Below are positions 26,847 to 36,845 of a stretch of 64,000 bases of DNA, piece after piece. The notes under the pieces were generated by a model. It was given only the letters and a program-made list of their open reading frames with translations. It was not told the origin of the DNA and made no database searches. This DNA comes from Nevskia sp. (GTDB lineage: Bacteria; Pseudomonadota; Gammaproteobacteria; Nevskiales; Nevskiaceae): the NCBI RefSeq assembly GCF_021732705.1, contig NZ_JAKFUM010000017.1, positions 1 through 64,000 of the forward strand, given 5' to 3'. Position numbers and translations under genes: made by a program. Every line of letters starts with the position of its first letter. Position 1 is the first letter of the stretch.

Positions 26847-28310
26847 ATGAGCACTGTCGTTTCCTATCTGCCGTCCGCCTATGCCGCCCAGAGCCAGGGC
26901 CAGAGCCTCGAAGCCGATATCCATCGCGTGTTCGACGGCCAGCGCGCGACGGCGCTGCGGCTGCGCACCTCGACGCTCCAAGAGCGCCTCGACAAGATCA
27001 AGAAGCTGAAGAACGCACTGCTCGCGCATCGCGAGGAACTGCTCGCCGCCGGCTACGCCGACTTCAAGAAGCCGCCGGCCGAAGTCGAACTGACCGAGCT
27101 GCTGCCGGTCATCGCCGAAGCGAACGACGCCATCCGCAAGCTCAAGAGCTGGATGAAGCCGACGCAGGTCTGGCCGTCGCGCGCGACGCTCGGCCTGAAG
27201 GCCTGGGTGCAGTACGAGCCGAAGGGCCGCACCCTGATCATCTCGCCGTGGAACTACCCGGTGAACCTGACGTTCTGCCCGCTGATCAGCGCCATCGCCG
27301 CCGGCAACACGGCGATCCTGAAGCCGTCGGAAATGACGCCGCACTGCGCGGCGCTGATGACCAAGATCATCGGCAAGACCTTCACGCCGGACGAGGTGGC
27401 GATCTTCGAAGGCGACGCCGCGGTGTCGACCACCCTGCTGTCGCTGCCGTTCGACCACATCTTCTTCACCGGCTCGGCGGCGATCGGCAAGGTGGTGATG
27501 GCCGCGGCCGCCAAGCACCTGACCAGCGTCACGCTCGAACTGGGCGGCAAGAGCCCGACGATCATCGACGCCACGGCCGATCTGAAGGTCGCCGCGCAGA
27601 ACATCCTGTGGGGCAAGTTCACCAACAACGGCCAGACCTGCATCGCGCCGGACCACGTGTTCGTGCACGCCTCGGTCAAGGACCAGTTCGTGCGCGAGTG
27701 CAAGACCGTGCTCGATGCCACCTACGGCGCCGATGCCGCCGCCCAGCAGAAGAGCCCGTTCCTGGCCCGCATCGTCAACCAGCGCCACACCGGCCGCATC
27801 AAGAGCCTGCTCGACGATGCCACCGCCAAGGGGGCCAAGGTGCTCACGGGCGGATCGGTCGACGAGTCCGACTGCTACATCGCCCCGACCCTGATCGAGA
27901 ACATCCCGGCCGATGCCAAGATCATGTCCGAGGAAATCTTCGGGCCGCTGCTCCCGATCATCGCGTTCAACAACGTCGACGACGTGATCGCCCGCATCAA
28001 CGCCGATCCGAAGCCGCTGGCGCTCTACATCTGGAGCAAGAACGAGGCGAACATCGACAAGCTGCTGAAGCAGACCTCGGCCGGTGGCACCTGCATCAAC
28101 CACACGGTCGTCCACTTCCTGCACGGCAACCTGCCGTTCGGCGGCGTCAACAATTCCGGCATCGGCCGCGCGCACGGTCACTACGGCTTCCAGGATTTCT
28201 CGCACGCCCGCTCGGTCGTCCGCACGCGCATCATGCTGGCGAAGATGTTCTTCCCGCCGTACACCGACAAGATGCGCAAGATCGTCAACCTGCTGATCAA
28301 GACGGTCTGA
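26847..28310 (+). CDS. Class 3 aldehyde dehydrogenase (fatty aldehyde type)
   Basis: A 487-residue NAD(P)-dependent aldehyde dehydrogenase of the ALDH3 group, which oxidises long-chain or aromatic aldehydes to acids. It shows the cofactor segment ISPWNYPVNLTF, FFTGSAAIGK, the general base in VTLELGGKSP, the catalytic Cys in NNGQTCIAPDHV, EEIFGPLLPI and the C-terminal NHTVVHFLHGNLPFGGVNNSG. The C-terminal tail MRKIVNLLIKTV is hydrophobic, as in membrane-associated fatty aldehyde dehydrogenases. TGGAGG precedes the ATG at 26847. It may finish the oxidation begun by CYP153, but it lies 14 kb away and coniferyl aldehyde type activity is also possible. Confidence 0.9.
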   Translation: MSTVVSYLPSAYAAQSQGQSLEADIHRVFDGQRATALRLRTSTLQERLDKIKKLKNALLAHREELLAAGYADFKKPPAEVELTELLPVIAEANDAIRKLKSWMKPTQVWPSRATLGLKAWVQYEPKGRTLIISPWNYPVNLTFCPLISAIAAGNTAILKPSEMTPHCAALMTKIIGKTFTPDEVAIFEGDAAVSTTLLSLPFDHIFFTGSAAIGKVVMAAAAKHLTSVTLELGGKSPTIIDATADLKVAAQNILWGKFTNNGQTCIAPDHVFVHASVKDQFVRECKTVLDATYGADAAAQQKSPFLARIVNQRHTGRIKSLLDDATAKGAKVLTGGSVDESDCYIAPTLIENIPADAKIMSEEIFGPLLPIIAFNNVDDVIARINADPKPLALYIWSKNEANIDKLLKQTSAGGTCINHTVVHFLHGNLPFGGVNNSGIGRAHGHYGFQDFSHARSVVRTRIMLAKMFFPPYTDKMRKIVNLLIKTV

Positions 28311-28384
28311 TCGGCGGCTCATCGCGACGCCGGCGGGACGCCTGCTGAACTTTCCGCCGCGCCGCCCGGTCTGTCCGACAGCCA

Positions 28385-28804
28385 ATGATCCGCCAACGCG
28401 CCCTTTCGCTGCTGACCGTGCTTGCCCTGCTGTGGCAGGGCGCGGTGTCGGCTGCGATGGCGCCGTCCATGGCACTGGCGATCAGTCCCCCGGCGGCGAT
28501 CGCAGCTCCATCGGAAGTCCCGGCAGCCATGGCGATGCCGTGCCATGACATGCCGGGCATGCGCCATCACGACGCAGCGCCGGACCCGCTTCCGGCGAAG
28601 GCTGCGACGTCGATGGCATGCTGTGACACGAGCGGCCACTGCCTGTGTGCGGCCGCCTGCGGTGCGGCGATGCTGCCGATGCCGCTGCTCGATCTGGCGC
28701 TGCTGCCGCAGGCCAGCCTGCATGCGTCGATGCCGGCTTCAGCCCCGGCCGCGGCGCCGCCGCCCCATCCGTTCCGACCTCCCATCGCGGCACCCGCCAT
28801 CTGA
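28385..28804 (+). CDS. CopL-like periplasmic His/Met/Cys-rich protein
   Basis: A 139-residue exported protein with a signal peptide (about residues 1-24), a metal-binding-looking cluster PCHDMPGMRHHDAAPD, then the motif MACCDTSGHCLCAAACG with five Cys, and a Pro/Ala-rich tail. It resembles the CopL family that precedes copper-resistance genes in Xanthomonas-like bacteria and is needed for copper-induced expression. It directly precedes the CusCBA-type efflux genes, which supports a copper/silver role. The family assignment rests on composition and context and is not strong alone. Confidence 0.65.
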   Translation: MIRQRALSLLTVLALLWQGAVSAAMAPSMALAISPPAAIAAPSEVPAAMAMPCHDMPGMRHHDAAPDPLPAKAATSMACCDTSGHCLCAAACGAAMLPMPLLDLALLPQASLHASMPASAPAAAPPPHPFRPPIAAPAI

Positions 28805-28864
28805 CGCTGATGCCGCGCCGGCCCTGATGCCGGTGCGCCGTGATGTCGTTGCGGAGCCGTTTCC

Positions 28865-30193
28865 ATGTCGATTTCCCCCGCGTTGCGCCGCGCGCGCGCC
28901 ATCGCTGCCCTGTGTGTCGGGCTGGCGTGGCGTGCGTCACCGGCGATGGCTGCACCCGATGCACCCGACGTTTCCGTTGCAGCGTCTGCTGCTGACGAAG
29001 CCGCCAGCGAGCCGTTGACGCTCGATGTCGCCCGCAGGCTGGCGGCACGTGCTCAGCCGGCGATCGAAGCGCAAGGCCATGCGGTCGACGCGCTTCGCGC
29101 GGCTGCGGTTGCCGCCCGGCAGTTGCCGGACCCGACGCTCAAGGGCGGCGTGACCGACCTGACCATCACCGGGCCGGATGTCGGCACCTTGCGCCGCCAG
29201 ACCGACACGCAATTCACCGTCGGCATCGCGCAGGCATTTCCGCGGGGCGACAAGCGCCGGCTGCGCGGCGAGCGCGCCGATGCCGAGGCGGCGCTGGCCG
29301 CGCGGCGGCTGCTGACTGACCGGCTCACGCTCGAGCGGGATGTCGGCCTCGCCTGGCTCGATGTCTGGAAAGCGGTGCAGGCGCAGTCGCTGGCACGTCA
29401 GGCCGAGCACGAGGCATCGCTGCAGCTCGATGCCGTGCGGATCGCGTACGCCAGCGGGCGCAGCGCGCAGGCCGATGTGCGCGCCGCGAGCGTGGCGCTG
29501 GAACTGCTGCGCGATGATCGCGCCAAGCTCGAACAGGACGAAGCGCATGCCCGCGCCGCCCTGTCGCGCTGGCTCGGCGATGTCGCGTATCGGCCGCTGG
29601 CGCCGGGTGCGCCGGACATCGCCGATCCACCACCGCTGCCCGAGTTGCTGACCGGGCTGCGCACGCATCCGCACGTCAACATCGCCGATGCCGAAGTCAC
29701 CGTCGCCGAAGCCGACGTGGCGCTGGCGAAGCAGGCCTATCGCCCGGATTTCAGTATCGAAATCGGCTACGGCCATCGACCGGCGTTCAGCGATTACGTG
29801 AACCTGCAGGTCGGCATCGATCTGCCGGTGTTCACCGCCAACCGGCAGGACCGCAGCCTGCTGGCGCGCCGCGCCGAACTGGAACGGGCCGAAGCGCTGC
29901 GCGAAGACAGCTTTCGCGAGCATGCCGCCGACGCCCGGCTGAACCATGGGGACTGGGTGCTGCTGGGCCGACGGCTGGCGAGCTTCGACTCGGTGATCCT
30001 GCCGGAAGCCGAGGCCCGCATCGGAGCCGCGCGCCTCGCCTGGGCTGGCGGGCAGGGCACGCTCGCCGCCGTCCTCGACGCCCGGCAATCCCTGCTGACG
30101 ACGCGCCTGCGCCGTCTCGATCTCGAAACCGACCGCAGCCGCCACGCGCTGGCGCTGCGTTACCTCGGCGTATCCGCCGATGGAGCGAAGTGA
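28865..30193 (+). CDS. TolC-family outer-membrane efflux protein (CusC/CzcC type)
   Basis: A 442-residue outer-membrane channel with an N-terminal export signal (about residues 10-29) and the two repeated helical halves of the TolC fold, each with long coiled coils (RGERADAEAALAARRLL..., LLARRAELERAEALRED...). Central segments PDPTLKGGVTDL and RPDFSIEIGYGHRPAF fit the metal-efflux branch. It would form the exit duct for the RND pump encoded next. No lipobox Cys is evident at the cleavage site, unlike E. coli CusC. Its stop overlaps the start of the adaptor gene (TGATG). Confidence 0.9.
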   Translation: MSISPALRRARAIAALCVGLAWRASPAMAAPDAPDVSVAASAADEAASEPLTLDVARRLAARAQPAIEAQGHAVDALRAAAVAARQLPDPTLKGGVTDLTITGPDVGTLRRQTDTQFTVGIAQAFPRGDKRRLRGERADAEAALAARRLLTDRLTLERDVGLAWLDVWKAVQAQSLARQAEHEASLQLDAVRIAYASGRSAQADVRAASVALELLRDDRAKLEQDEAHARAALSRWLGDVAYRPLAPGAPDIADPPPLPELLTGLRTHPHVNIADAEVTVAEADVALAKQAYRPDFSIEIGYGHRPAFSDYVNLQVGIDLPVFTANRQDRSLLARRAELERAEALREDSFREHAADARLNHGDWVLLGRRLASFDSVILPEAEARIGAARLAWAGGQGTLAAVLDARQSLLTTRLRRLDLETDRSRHALALRYLGVSADGAK

Positions 30194-31677
30194 TGAACCC
30201 ATCCCGAATCCTGACTGGCGTGGCCCTGCTCGCCATCGCGCTGTCCGCCGCCTGGTGGTTCACCCGCGGCCCATCGACGCCGCCCGTCGTTGCCGAGCGT
30301 CAGCCGCTGTACTGGTACGACCCGATGGTGCCGGACCAGAAGTTCGACAAGCCGGGCAAGTCGCCGTTCATGGACATGCAGCTGGTGCCGAAGTACGCCG
30401 ACGACGAGGCCGCACCGGCCGCGACGGCCGCGGAGGCTGCCGCGACGCCCGCCGAACGCGAGCCCTTGTACTGGTACGACCCGATGGTGCCGGACCAGAA
30501 GTTCGACAAGCCGGGCAAGTCGCCATTCATGGACATGCAGCTGGTGCCGAAGTACGCCGATGACGAGGCCGCCGCTGCATCGGTGGCGGTATCCGAAGCG
30601 GCGGCTGCCACGGGCGACAGCTTCCGGATCGATCCGCGCGTGGTGCAGAACCTCGGCGTTCGGCTGGCGACGGTCGAGCGGCGCGCGCTGTCGCAGCAGG
30701 TGCAGGCAGCGGGGGCAATCGCGGTGGACGAGCATGGCATCGAGGCGCAGCAGGTCCGCGTGGCCGGCTGGGTCGAAAAGCTCAACGTGCGCGCGGTCGG
30801 CGATCCGGTGACGCGCGGGCAGTTGCTGGCATCGATCAACACGCCGGAACTGTTCGCCGCGCAATCCGAATTCCTGCTGGCGCTGCGCTCGGGCGATGCG
30901 GCGCTGAAAGACGCGGCGCGCACGCGGCTGGCGCTGTTCGGCGTCGGCGAAGCCCAGATCGCGCGCATCGCGACAACCGGCGTGGCCGAGCGCCGCGTCG
31001 ACTACTTCGCCCCGCGCGATGGCTATGTGATGGAACTGGGCGTGCGGCAAGGCGCGATGGTGTCGCCGGGCATGACGCTGTTCCAGATCGCCGGGCTCGA
31101 CCGCGTCTGGCTCAACGCCGAGGTGCCGGAAGCGCAGGGCGCCTGGATCCAGCCCGGCGATGCCGCGCAGGCCAGCCTCTCGGCGCTGCCGGGCGAACGC
31201 TTCGACGGCACGGTCGAATACCTGTACCCCGAAGTCGGCGGCAGCACCCGCACCTTGCGCCTGCGCATCGCGCTGGACAACCGCAGCCGCCGCCTGCGGC
31301 CGGGCCTGTACGCCAGCGTGCAGCTGGCCGGTGCCGCGCGCGCGCCGGCGCTGACCGTGCCGACCGAGGCGGTGATCCGCACCGGCACGCGCAGTGTCGT
31401 GCTGATCGCCGACGAGTCGTCGCGCTTCACGCCGGTGCTGGTGCGGCTCGGGGCGGAAGTGGGGGATCGGATCGAAGTGCTCGACGGCCTGAGCGACGGC
31501 CAGCAGGTGGTCGCCAGCGGCCAGTTCCTGATCGATTCGGAAGCCAGTCTGCGCGGCGCGCTGGATCGGCTGTCGGCGGTGGCGCCGGAAGCGCCCGCAG
31601 CCGGTGCCACGACCGACGCCGATGATCCGCATGCCGGGCATGACGGCCACGCCGGGCATCAGGGCCACGCGCCATGA
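30193..31677 (+). CDS. cusB: CusB-type RND periplasmic adaptor with duplicated metal-binding domain
   Basis: A 494-residue membrane-fusion protein. After the membrane anchor (residues 7-24) come two almost identical heavy-metal-binding domains, residues 38-73 and 91-126; each carries [18 protein letters not shown] followed by a [11 protein letters not shown] segment. The two copies are identical in protein over about 36 residues. The hairpin/lipoyl and beta-barrel regions follow ([47 protein letters not shown]). The C-terminus is His-rich ([13 protein letters not shown]), another likely metal site. Homologous adaptors normally have one such domain, so the tandem copy is unusual. The gene overlaps its neighbours on both sides. 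Confidence 0.93.
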   Translation: MNPSRILTGVALLAIALSAAWWFTRGPSTPPVVAERQPLYWYDPMVPDQKFDKPGKSPFMDMQLVPKYADDEAAPAATAAEAAATPAEREPLYWYDPMVPDQKFDKPGKSPFMDMQLVPKYADDEAAAASVAVSEAAAATGDSFRIDPRVVQNLGVRLATVERRALSQQVQAAGAIAVDEHGIEAQQVRVAGWVEKLNVRAVGDPVTRGQLLASINTPELFAAQSEFLLALRSGDAALKDAARTRLALFGVGEAQIARIATTGVAERRVDYFAPRDGYVMELGVRQGAMVSPGMTLFQIAGLDRVWLNAEVPEAQGAWIQPGDAAQASLSALPGERFDGTVEYLYPEVGGSTRTLRLRIALDNRSRRLRPGLYASVQLAGAARAPALTVPTEAVIRTGTRSVVLIADESSRFTPVLVRLGAEVGDRIEVLDGLSDGQQVVASGQFLIDSEASLRGALDRLSAVAPEAPAAGATTDADDPHAGHDGHAGHQGHAP

Positions 31678-34600
31678 TCGCCGCGATCATCCGAGGATCG
31701 ATCGCGAACCGTGCGCTGGTGCTGATGGTCACCGCGCTGCTCGCGCTGTGGGGCGTGCATGCGGTGCGCGCGACGCCACTCGACGCGATCCCGGACCTTT
31801 CGGACACGCAGGTCATCATCCGCACCAGCTGGCCGGGGCAGGCGCCGCAGGTGGTCGAGGATCAGGTCACCTATCCGCTGACGACGACCATGCTGTCGGT
31901 GCCCGGCGCGCGCACCGTGCGCGGCTATTCGATGTTCGGCGATTCGTTCGTCTATGTGATCTTCGACGATCACACCGATCTCTACTGGGCGCGTTCGCGC
32001 GTGCTCGAGTATCTGAACCAGGTCAGCGGACGCCTGCCGCCGGCCGCGAAGCCGACGCTTGGCCCCGATGCCACCGGCGTGGGCTGGATCTACGAATACG
32101 CGCTGGTCGATCGCAGCCATCGTCTGGACATCTCGCAGCTGCGCGCGATCCAGGACTGGTTCCTGAAGTTCGAGCTGAAGAGCGTGCCGAACGTCGCCGA
32201 AGTCGCCAGCGTCGGCGGCCTGGTCAAGCAGTATCAGATCGTGCTCGATCCGGACCGGCTGCGGGCGCTGAACATCCCGATCGCCGCCGTGGTCGACGCC
32301 ATCAAGGCCAGCAACAACGAGGCGGGCGGCTCGGTGCTGGAGTTGGGCGAAGTCGAATACGCGGTGCGCGCCAGCGGCTATCTCCAGTCGCTCGACGACT
32401 TCCGCGCCGTGCCGATCAAGCTCGGGCCGAACGGCGTGCCGGTGCTGCTGGGCGATGTCGCCCGCGTGCAGATCGGGCCCGAACTGCGCCGCGGCGTTTC
32501 GGAACTCGACGGCAGCGGCGAAGCGGTCGGCGGCATCATCGTCATGCGGTCCGGCGAGAACGCACTGGCCACGATCCGCGCCGTGCGCGCGAAACTCGAC
32601 GCGCTGAAGCCGGGCCTGCCGGCCGGCGTCGAAGTGGTGCCGACCTACGATCGCTCGGAACTGATCCTGAACGCCGTCGGCACGCTGAAGGCACGGCTGA
32701 TCGAGGAAATGATCATCGTCGCCGTGGTCTGCGCGCTGTTCCTGTTCCATCTGCGCTCGGCGTTCGTCGCCATCGTCAGCCTGCCGCTCGGCATCGTCGC
32801 GGCGTTCGCGGTGATGAGGGCGCAGGGCGTCAATGCCAACATCATGTCGCTCGGCGGCATCGCGATCGCGATCGGCGCGATGGTCGACGCGGCCGTGGTG
32901 ATGATCGAGAACGCGCACAAGCATCTGGAAGCTGTGAGGCGTGAGGCGGGAGGGGTGAGGCGTGGCGAGCTGCCTTTTGCCGAGCGCTTGCGCGTCATCA
33001 CCGAATCGGCCGCGGAAGTCGGCCCGGCGCTGTTCTTCTGCCTGCTGATCATCACCCTGAGCTTCGTGCCGGTGTTCACGCTCGAAGCGCAGGAAGGCAA
33101 GCTGTTCGGACCGCTGGCGCTGACCAAGACCTATGCGATGGCCGCTGCAGCCGGCTTGTCGATCACGCTGATTCCGGTGCTGATGCTGTACTTCATCCGC
33201 GGCCACATTCCGGATGAGCAGCAGAACCCGCTGAGCCGTGCGCTGATTGCGCTGTACCGGCCGGCGCTGCGGGCAGTGCTGCGCTTTCCGAAAGTGACGC
33301 TGACGCTGTCGGCCCTGTTGCTGGCGTCGGCGATCATGCCATTGGCGAAGCTCGGCACCGAGTTCATGCCGCCGCTGGTCGAGGGCGATCTGCTGTACAT
33401 GCCGTCGGCCTTGCCCGGGCTCTCCGCCGACAAGGCCTCGCAGCTGATGCAGCAGACGGACCGGCTGATCATGCAGTTCCCGGAAGTCGAGCGCGTGTTC
33501 GGCAAGGCCGGCCGTGCCGAGTCCGCGACCGATCCCGCCGGGCTCGAAATGTTCGAGACCACGATCCGCTTCAAGCCGCGTTCGGCCTGGCCGGATCAGG
33601 GCAAGTCGCAGGATGCGCTGATCGACGAGCTGAACGCCGCGCTGAACATTCCGGGGCTCGCCAACCTCTGGGTGCAGCCGATCCGCAACCGCATCGACAT
33701 GCTGTCCACCGGCATCAAGAGCCCGGTCGGCGTGAAGATCGCCGGGGCCGATCTGAAGGTGATCGAGCAGATCGGCACCGAGATCGAGACCGTGCTGAAG
33801 GACGTGCCCGGCACGCGCTCGGCCTATGCCGAACGCGTGCGTGGCGGCCGTTATGTCGATGTGCGGCCGGACCGCGCGAAGGCGGCGCGCTACGGCCTGA
33901 GCATCGCCGACGTGCAGCAGGTGGTCAGCCTCGCGATCGGCGGCGAGAACATCGGCGAGACCATCGAAGGCCGGCAGCGCTTCCCGATCAACCTGCGCTA
34001 TCCGCGCGAACTGCGCGATTCCGTGGCCAGCCTCCGCGTGCTGCCGATCGTCACGGCCGGTGGCGCCACGATCACGCTCGGGGAGGTCGCCGAGATCGCG
34101 ATCAGCGATGGCCCGCCGCAGCTCAAAAGCGAGAACGCGCGTCTGAACGGCTGGGTCTATGTCGACATCGCCGGCGGCATCGGCGGCCGCGATCTGGGCG
34201 GCTACGTGCGCGAAGCGCAGGCGCAGGTCGCCGCCCGCGTGACGCTGCCGCCCGGCTATTCGGTGACCTGGAGCGGGCAGTTCGAGTATCTCGAACGCGC
34301 GTCGAAGCGCCTGCAGCTCGTCGTGCCGTTCACGCTGTTCATCATCCTGATCCTGCTGTACCTGACGTTCCGCGCGTTCACGCCGGCACTGCTGATCATG
34401 GCGACCTTGCCGTTCGCGCTGATCGGCGGGCTCTGGCTGCTGCTGGCGCTTGGCCACAACCTGTCGATCGCGTCCGCCGTCGGCTTCATCGCGCTGGCCG
34501 GCGTCGCGGCAGAGTTCGGCGTGATCATGCTGCTGTATCTCGATCAGGCGATCGCCAAGCGGGGCGCTGCGCTGACGCGCGCGAGCCTGATCGACGCGAT

Positions 34601-34835
34601 TGAAGAGGGTGCCGTGCTGCGAGTGCGGCCGAAGGCGATGACGGTGGCGGTGATCGTCGCCGGCCTGTTGCCGATCCTGTTCGGGGGCGGCACCGGCGCC
34701 GAAGTGATGCGCCGGATCGCAGCACCGATGGTCGGCGGCATGATCTCGGCACCGCTGCTGTCGCTGTTCGTGCTGCCGGCGGCGGTGCTGCTGCTGCGCG
34801 GGCGGCGGCTGCCGCGAACGTCGAGTGCAGCGTGA
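31674..34835 (+). CDS. cusA: CusA-type Cu(I)/Ag(I) RND efflux transporter
   Basis: A 1053-residue heavy-metal RND pump. It has the usual twelve-helix layout with two large periplasmic loops, and [39 protein letters not shown] and [12 protein letters not shown] signatures. The three Met residues that bind Cu(I)/Ag(I) in E. coli CusA are all kept, in [14 protein letters not shown] and IDMLSTG, so monovalent copper or silver is the likely cargo. Between the NAHK helix and the [16 protein letters not shown] helix, the cytosolic linker is partly encoded by a heptamer repeat array (32933-32960) yielding [12 protein letters not shown]. The ATG overlaps the cusB stop. Confidence 0.95.
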   Translation: MIAAIIRGSIANRALVLMVTALLALWGVHAVRATPLDAIPDLSDTQVIIRTSWPGQAPQVVEDQVTYPLTTTMLSVPGARTVRGYSMFGDSFVYVIFDDHTDLYWARSRVLEYLNQVSGRLPPAAKPTLGPDATGVGWIYEYALVDRSHRLDISQLRAIQDWFLKFELKSVPNVAEVASVGGLVKQYQIVLDPDRLRALNIPIAAVVDAIKASNNEAGGSVLELGEVEYAVRASGYLQSLDDFRAVPIKLGPNGVPVLLGDVARVQIGPELRRGVSELDGSGEAVGGIIVMRSGENALATIRAVRAKLDALKPGLPAGVEVVPTYDRSELILNAVGTLKARLIEEMIIVAVVCALFLFHLRSAFVAIVSLPLGIVAAFAVMRAQGVNANIMSLGGIAIAIGAMVDAAVVMIENAHKHLEAVRREAGGVRRGELPFAERLRVITESAAEVGPALFFCLLIITLSFVPVFTLEAQEGKLFGPLALTKTYAMAAAAGLSITLIPVLMLYFIRGHIPDEQQNPLSRALIALYRPALRAVLRFPKVTLTLSALLLASAIMPLAKLGTEFMPPLVEGDLLYMPSALPGLSADKASQLMQQTDRLIMQFPEVERVFGKAGRAESATDPAGLEMFETTIRFKPRSAWPDQGKSQDALIDELNAALNIPGLANLWVQPIRNRIDMLSTGIKSPVGVKIAGADLKVIEQIGTEIETVLKDVPGTRSAYAERVRGGRYVDVRPDRAKAARYGLSIADVQQVVSLAIGGENIGETIEGRQRFPINLRYPRELRDSVASLRVLPIVTAGGATITLGEVAEIAISDGPPQLKSENARLNGWVYVDIAGGIGGRDLGGYVREAQAQVAARVTLPPGYSVTWSGQFEYLERASKRLQLVVPFTLFIILILLYLTFRAFTPALLIMATLPFALIGGLWLLLALGHNLSIASAVGFIALAGVAAEFGVIMLLYLDQAIAKRGAALTRASLIDAIEEGAVLRVRPKAMTVAVIVAGLLPILFGGGTGAEVMRRIAAPMVGGMISAPLLSLFVLPAAVLLLRGRRLPRTSSAA
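32933..32960 (+). repeat. GTGAGG-type heptamer array inside cusA
   Basis: Four 7-mers (TGTGAGG, CGTGAGG, CGGGAGG, GGTGAGG) followed by a degenerate CGTGGCG. Positions 32941-32964 are identical over 24 nt to the array at 6532-6509. The array lies in the variable linker between two conserved CusA helices and keeps the frame open. Confidence 0.75.
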
Positions 34836-34865
34836 TCGCCGTTCGACTCGGGCTAGACTTCCGCC

Positions 34866-35360
34866 ATGAACCAGCCCCCTTCCAGCGATCAGCGATCCGC
34901 CACGCCGGCCACCAGCCGCTGGCCGTTCGTGCGCGATGTCCTCGTGTTCCAGCTGAAGCTGTTCCTCGGCAATCTCGTGAACTTCGTGCTGTCCCCGGTG
35001 ACGATCGTTGCCGCGCTCTACGATGTGCTGGCCAAGCCGGCGCACGAGAATTCCGCGTTCTACGAGGCGCTGAAGATCGGCCGCGAAGCCGAGGAGCGGA
35101 TCAACATCTACGGCGCCATCGGCGGCTATCACGCCACCGGTTCATCGAATCCGGACGACGGTGAAGCGGCTGCCGCGGGTTCTGCAGACAACGGCCCGAC
35201 CGTCGCCAACGGCTTCAAGGGCGCGACCGTCGATACCGTGCTGCGCAAGGTCGAGGACGTCATTGCCCGCGAAGCCGGCAAGGGCGGCACCGCCGCGAGC
35301 ATCAAGGCCGCAGTCGAGCGCGCGATCGACGAACTGCGCGGGTCGTCGAAGAAAAAGTGA
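34866..35360 (+). CDS. Hypothetical membrane-associated protein
   Basis: A 164-residue protein I do not recognise. Residues 22-55 (VRDVLVFQLKLFLGNLVNF and VLSPVTIVAALYDVL) form a hydrophobic/amphipathic hairpin likely to associate with the inner membrane. The rest is acidic with a helical ATVDTVLRKVEDVIAREAGKGG and a C-terminal SSKKK. A TAGACT at 34853-34858 just before the ATG may be its -10 element, implying a very short leader. It follows cusA by 30 bp but probably has its own promoter. Confidence 0.7.
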   Translation: MNQPPSSDQRSATPATSRWPFVRDVLVFQLKLFLGNLVNFVLSPVTIVAALYDVLAKPAHENSAFYEALKIGREAEERINIYGAIGGYHATGSSNPDDGEAAAAGSADNGPTVANGFKGATVDTVLRKVEDVIAREAGKGGTAASIKAAVERAIDELRGSSKKK

Positions 35361-35403
35361 TGCGCTCGGCGCGTCGTCACGCGTCGATGTCCCACCCCTG
35401 CGT

Positions 35404-36009
35404 TCAGCGCGCTTCGTACTTCCAGTGGCGCGCCTTGCCGTCGGCAATCCAGTCGATGGCCTGCGCAATGCGCTTGTCCCGCGTCGCGTCGGTCTTCGCC
35501 TCGATGATCCATTCGAGATACTCGCGCTGCTTGCCCGGCGTGAACGCCTGGAACTGCGCGGCGGCGGCCGCGTGGCCGGCAAGCGCGGCCGCGAACGTCG
35601 GTGGCATCGCCAGCGCCGGTTTGGCCACGCGCGGTACGGCCGCTTTCGGCTTGCCGCCGGCCTGATTCATCGCCGCGGCCTTCGCGATCAGCGCCTGCAG
35701 TTCGGCGTCTGACGGCAAGTCCGCCAACTGCGTGATCCGCCCGAATTCGCCCATCGCATCCCCGGTCGGTGGCGGGGCCTTGTCGGCTGTCAGCCGATGC
35801 TTCCAGAAGCCGAACCCGCAATGCGCCTTGAACGCCGCCATGTGGCACAGCACACCGTAATGCTCGAAGAACGGCATGCCCCACTTGATGGTCTCGACCA
35901 CGCCCGGACAGGCCGCATGCACCTGCGCGCGCAGGTGGTTCAGGATCGGCTGCGCGAACGGCGCGGCGGCGGCGATGTAGCGATCGATGCGTTCGTCATG
36001 CTGCGGCAT
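35404..36009 (-). CDS. YdeI-like (DUF1801/OmdA) protein
   Basis: A 201-residue cytoplasmic protein with an N-terminal DUF1801-like part (RIDRYIAAAAPFAQPILNHLRAQVHAACPGVVETIKWGMPFFEHYGVLCHMAAFKAHCGFGFWK) and a C-terminal bacteriocin-protection YdeI/OmpD-associated helix region (FQAFTPGKQREYLEWIIEAKTDATRDKRIAQAIDWIADGK). The two-part order and the TPGKQREYLEWIIEAK motif define the family. Its biochemical role is not known; relatives have been linked to antimicrobial peptide tolerance. It stands alone between an unknown gene and another unknown secreted protein. Confidence 0.88.
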   Translation of the reverse strand: MPQHDERIDRYIAAAAPFAQPILNHLRAQVHAACPGVVETIKWGMPFFEHYGVLCHMAAFKAHCGFGFWKHRLTADKAPPPTGDAMGEFGRITQLADLPSDAELQALIAKAAAMNQAGGKPKAAVPRVAKPALAMPPTFAAALAGHAAAAAQFQAFTPGKQREYLEWIIEAKTDATRDKRIAQAIDWIADGKARHWKYEAR

Positions 36010-36072
36010 GGGGCAGTCTCCGAAAAGCCAGCGATCCGTTGATCGGGATGGGCAGGGTCGATCGCCGCGGCG

Positions 36073-36822
36073 TCAACGCCCTGCCTGCTGGCACTGTCGT
36101 CGATTGAACCAGACCGCCTTGGCCGTTGGCAGGTAGCTGTCGAAATCGGTCGGCGGCAGGGCCTCTTCGAGTGCTGCGGCATCGGCAACGCTGCCGGCGC
36201 GGGTCGCGACGAGGGTCTTCAGGCAATCGGCCTTCCGTCCGAGGTGATACTGCGTGATCGCGAGGTCGTTGCGCACCCGATCGCGTTCCATCCAGAACAG
36301 CAGGTCGCCGCAGTCCTGATCGAAGCGCTGCAGCAGCACCAGCGCCTGCGCGTAGTCGCGGGCGCGGTAGCGCTTCGCAAAGGCTTCTCGTCGCGCCGTG
36401 CGCTGGCGCTCGGTGCACGCGGCTGATGGTCGGCGGTAGGTGTAGTCGAAGCCGGCGCGGGCGCCGCAATGGCTGCTGCAGGCATCGAGGGTCGGCGACG
36501 ACACGGCAATGTCCGCGCCGACGAGCTTGAAATCGATCACGCAGCGCGGTGCATCATCGGCCTCGTCAGCGTCACGGTCTTCGACCAGGATCGCCTGCCG
36601 ATCCACGATGCGGCCTTCGAGCGAACAGGTGTGGGCGTTGCTGCCGATCGTTTCAATCGTGAATGCCTGGCTGCCGACATCGGCGGTGACCGGCGCGAGG
36701 GTCAGCGCGCCCCAGCCGCCGCTCGCGGTGTACTCACCGGCGGGCAGGCTCGGAGCGGCGTGCGCCGAGCTTGCGCAGACACTGGCCGTCAGGATCGTCA
36801 GCATCGACCACGCACGAACCAT
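36073..36822 (-). CDS. Secreted protein of unknown function, Cys-rich
   Basis: A 249-residue protein with a signal peptide ending SSAHAAP. The mature part begins LPAGEYTASGGWGALTLAP, a small beta domain, and contains a CSSHCG pair and other Cys residues that could form disulfides. The second half is helical and TPR-like (FAKRYRARDYAQALVLLQRFDQDCGDLLFWMERDRVRNDLAITQYHLGRKADCLKTL). It resembles small periplasmic proteins in related genomes but I cannot name a family. The start at 36822 is preferred because GGAGG lies six bases upstream; ATG 36828 is also open. Confidence 0.7.
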   Translation of the reverse strand: MVRAWSMLTILTASVCASSAHAAPSLPAGEYTASGGWGALTLAPVTADVGSQAFTIETIGSNAHTCSLEGRIVDRQAILVEDRDADEADDAPRCVIDFKLVGADIAVSSPTLDACSSHCGARAGFDYTYRRPSAACTERQRTARREAFAKRYRARDYAQALVLLQRFDQDCGDLLFWMERDRVRNDLAITQYHLGRKADCLKTLVATRAGSVADAAALEEALPPTDFDSYLPTAKAVWFNRRQCQQAGR

Positions 36823-36845
36823 GACCATCCTCCGGCGATGCCGCG

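Noticed and set aside
31659-35132. A 1157-residue open frame on the minus strand opposite the cusBA genes
   Set aside because: It is a shadow of GC-rich coding DNA: it is antisense to well-conserved CusA, has His/Arg/Ala-rich unlikely composition and no domain.
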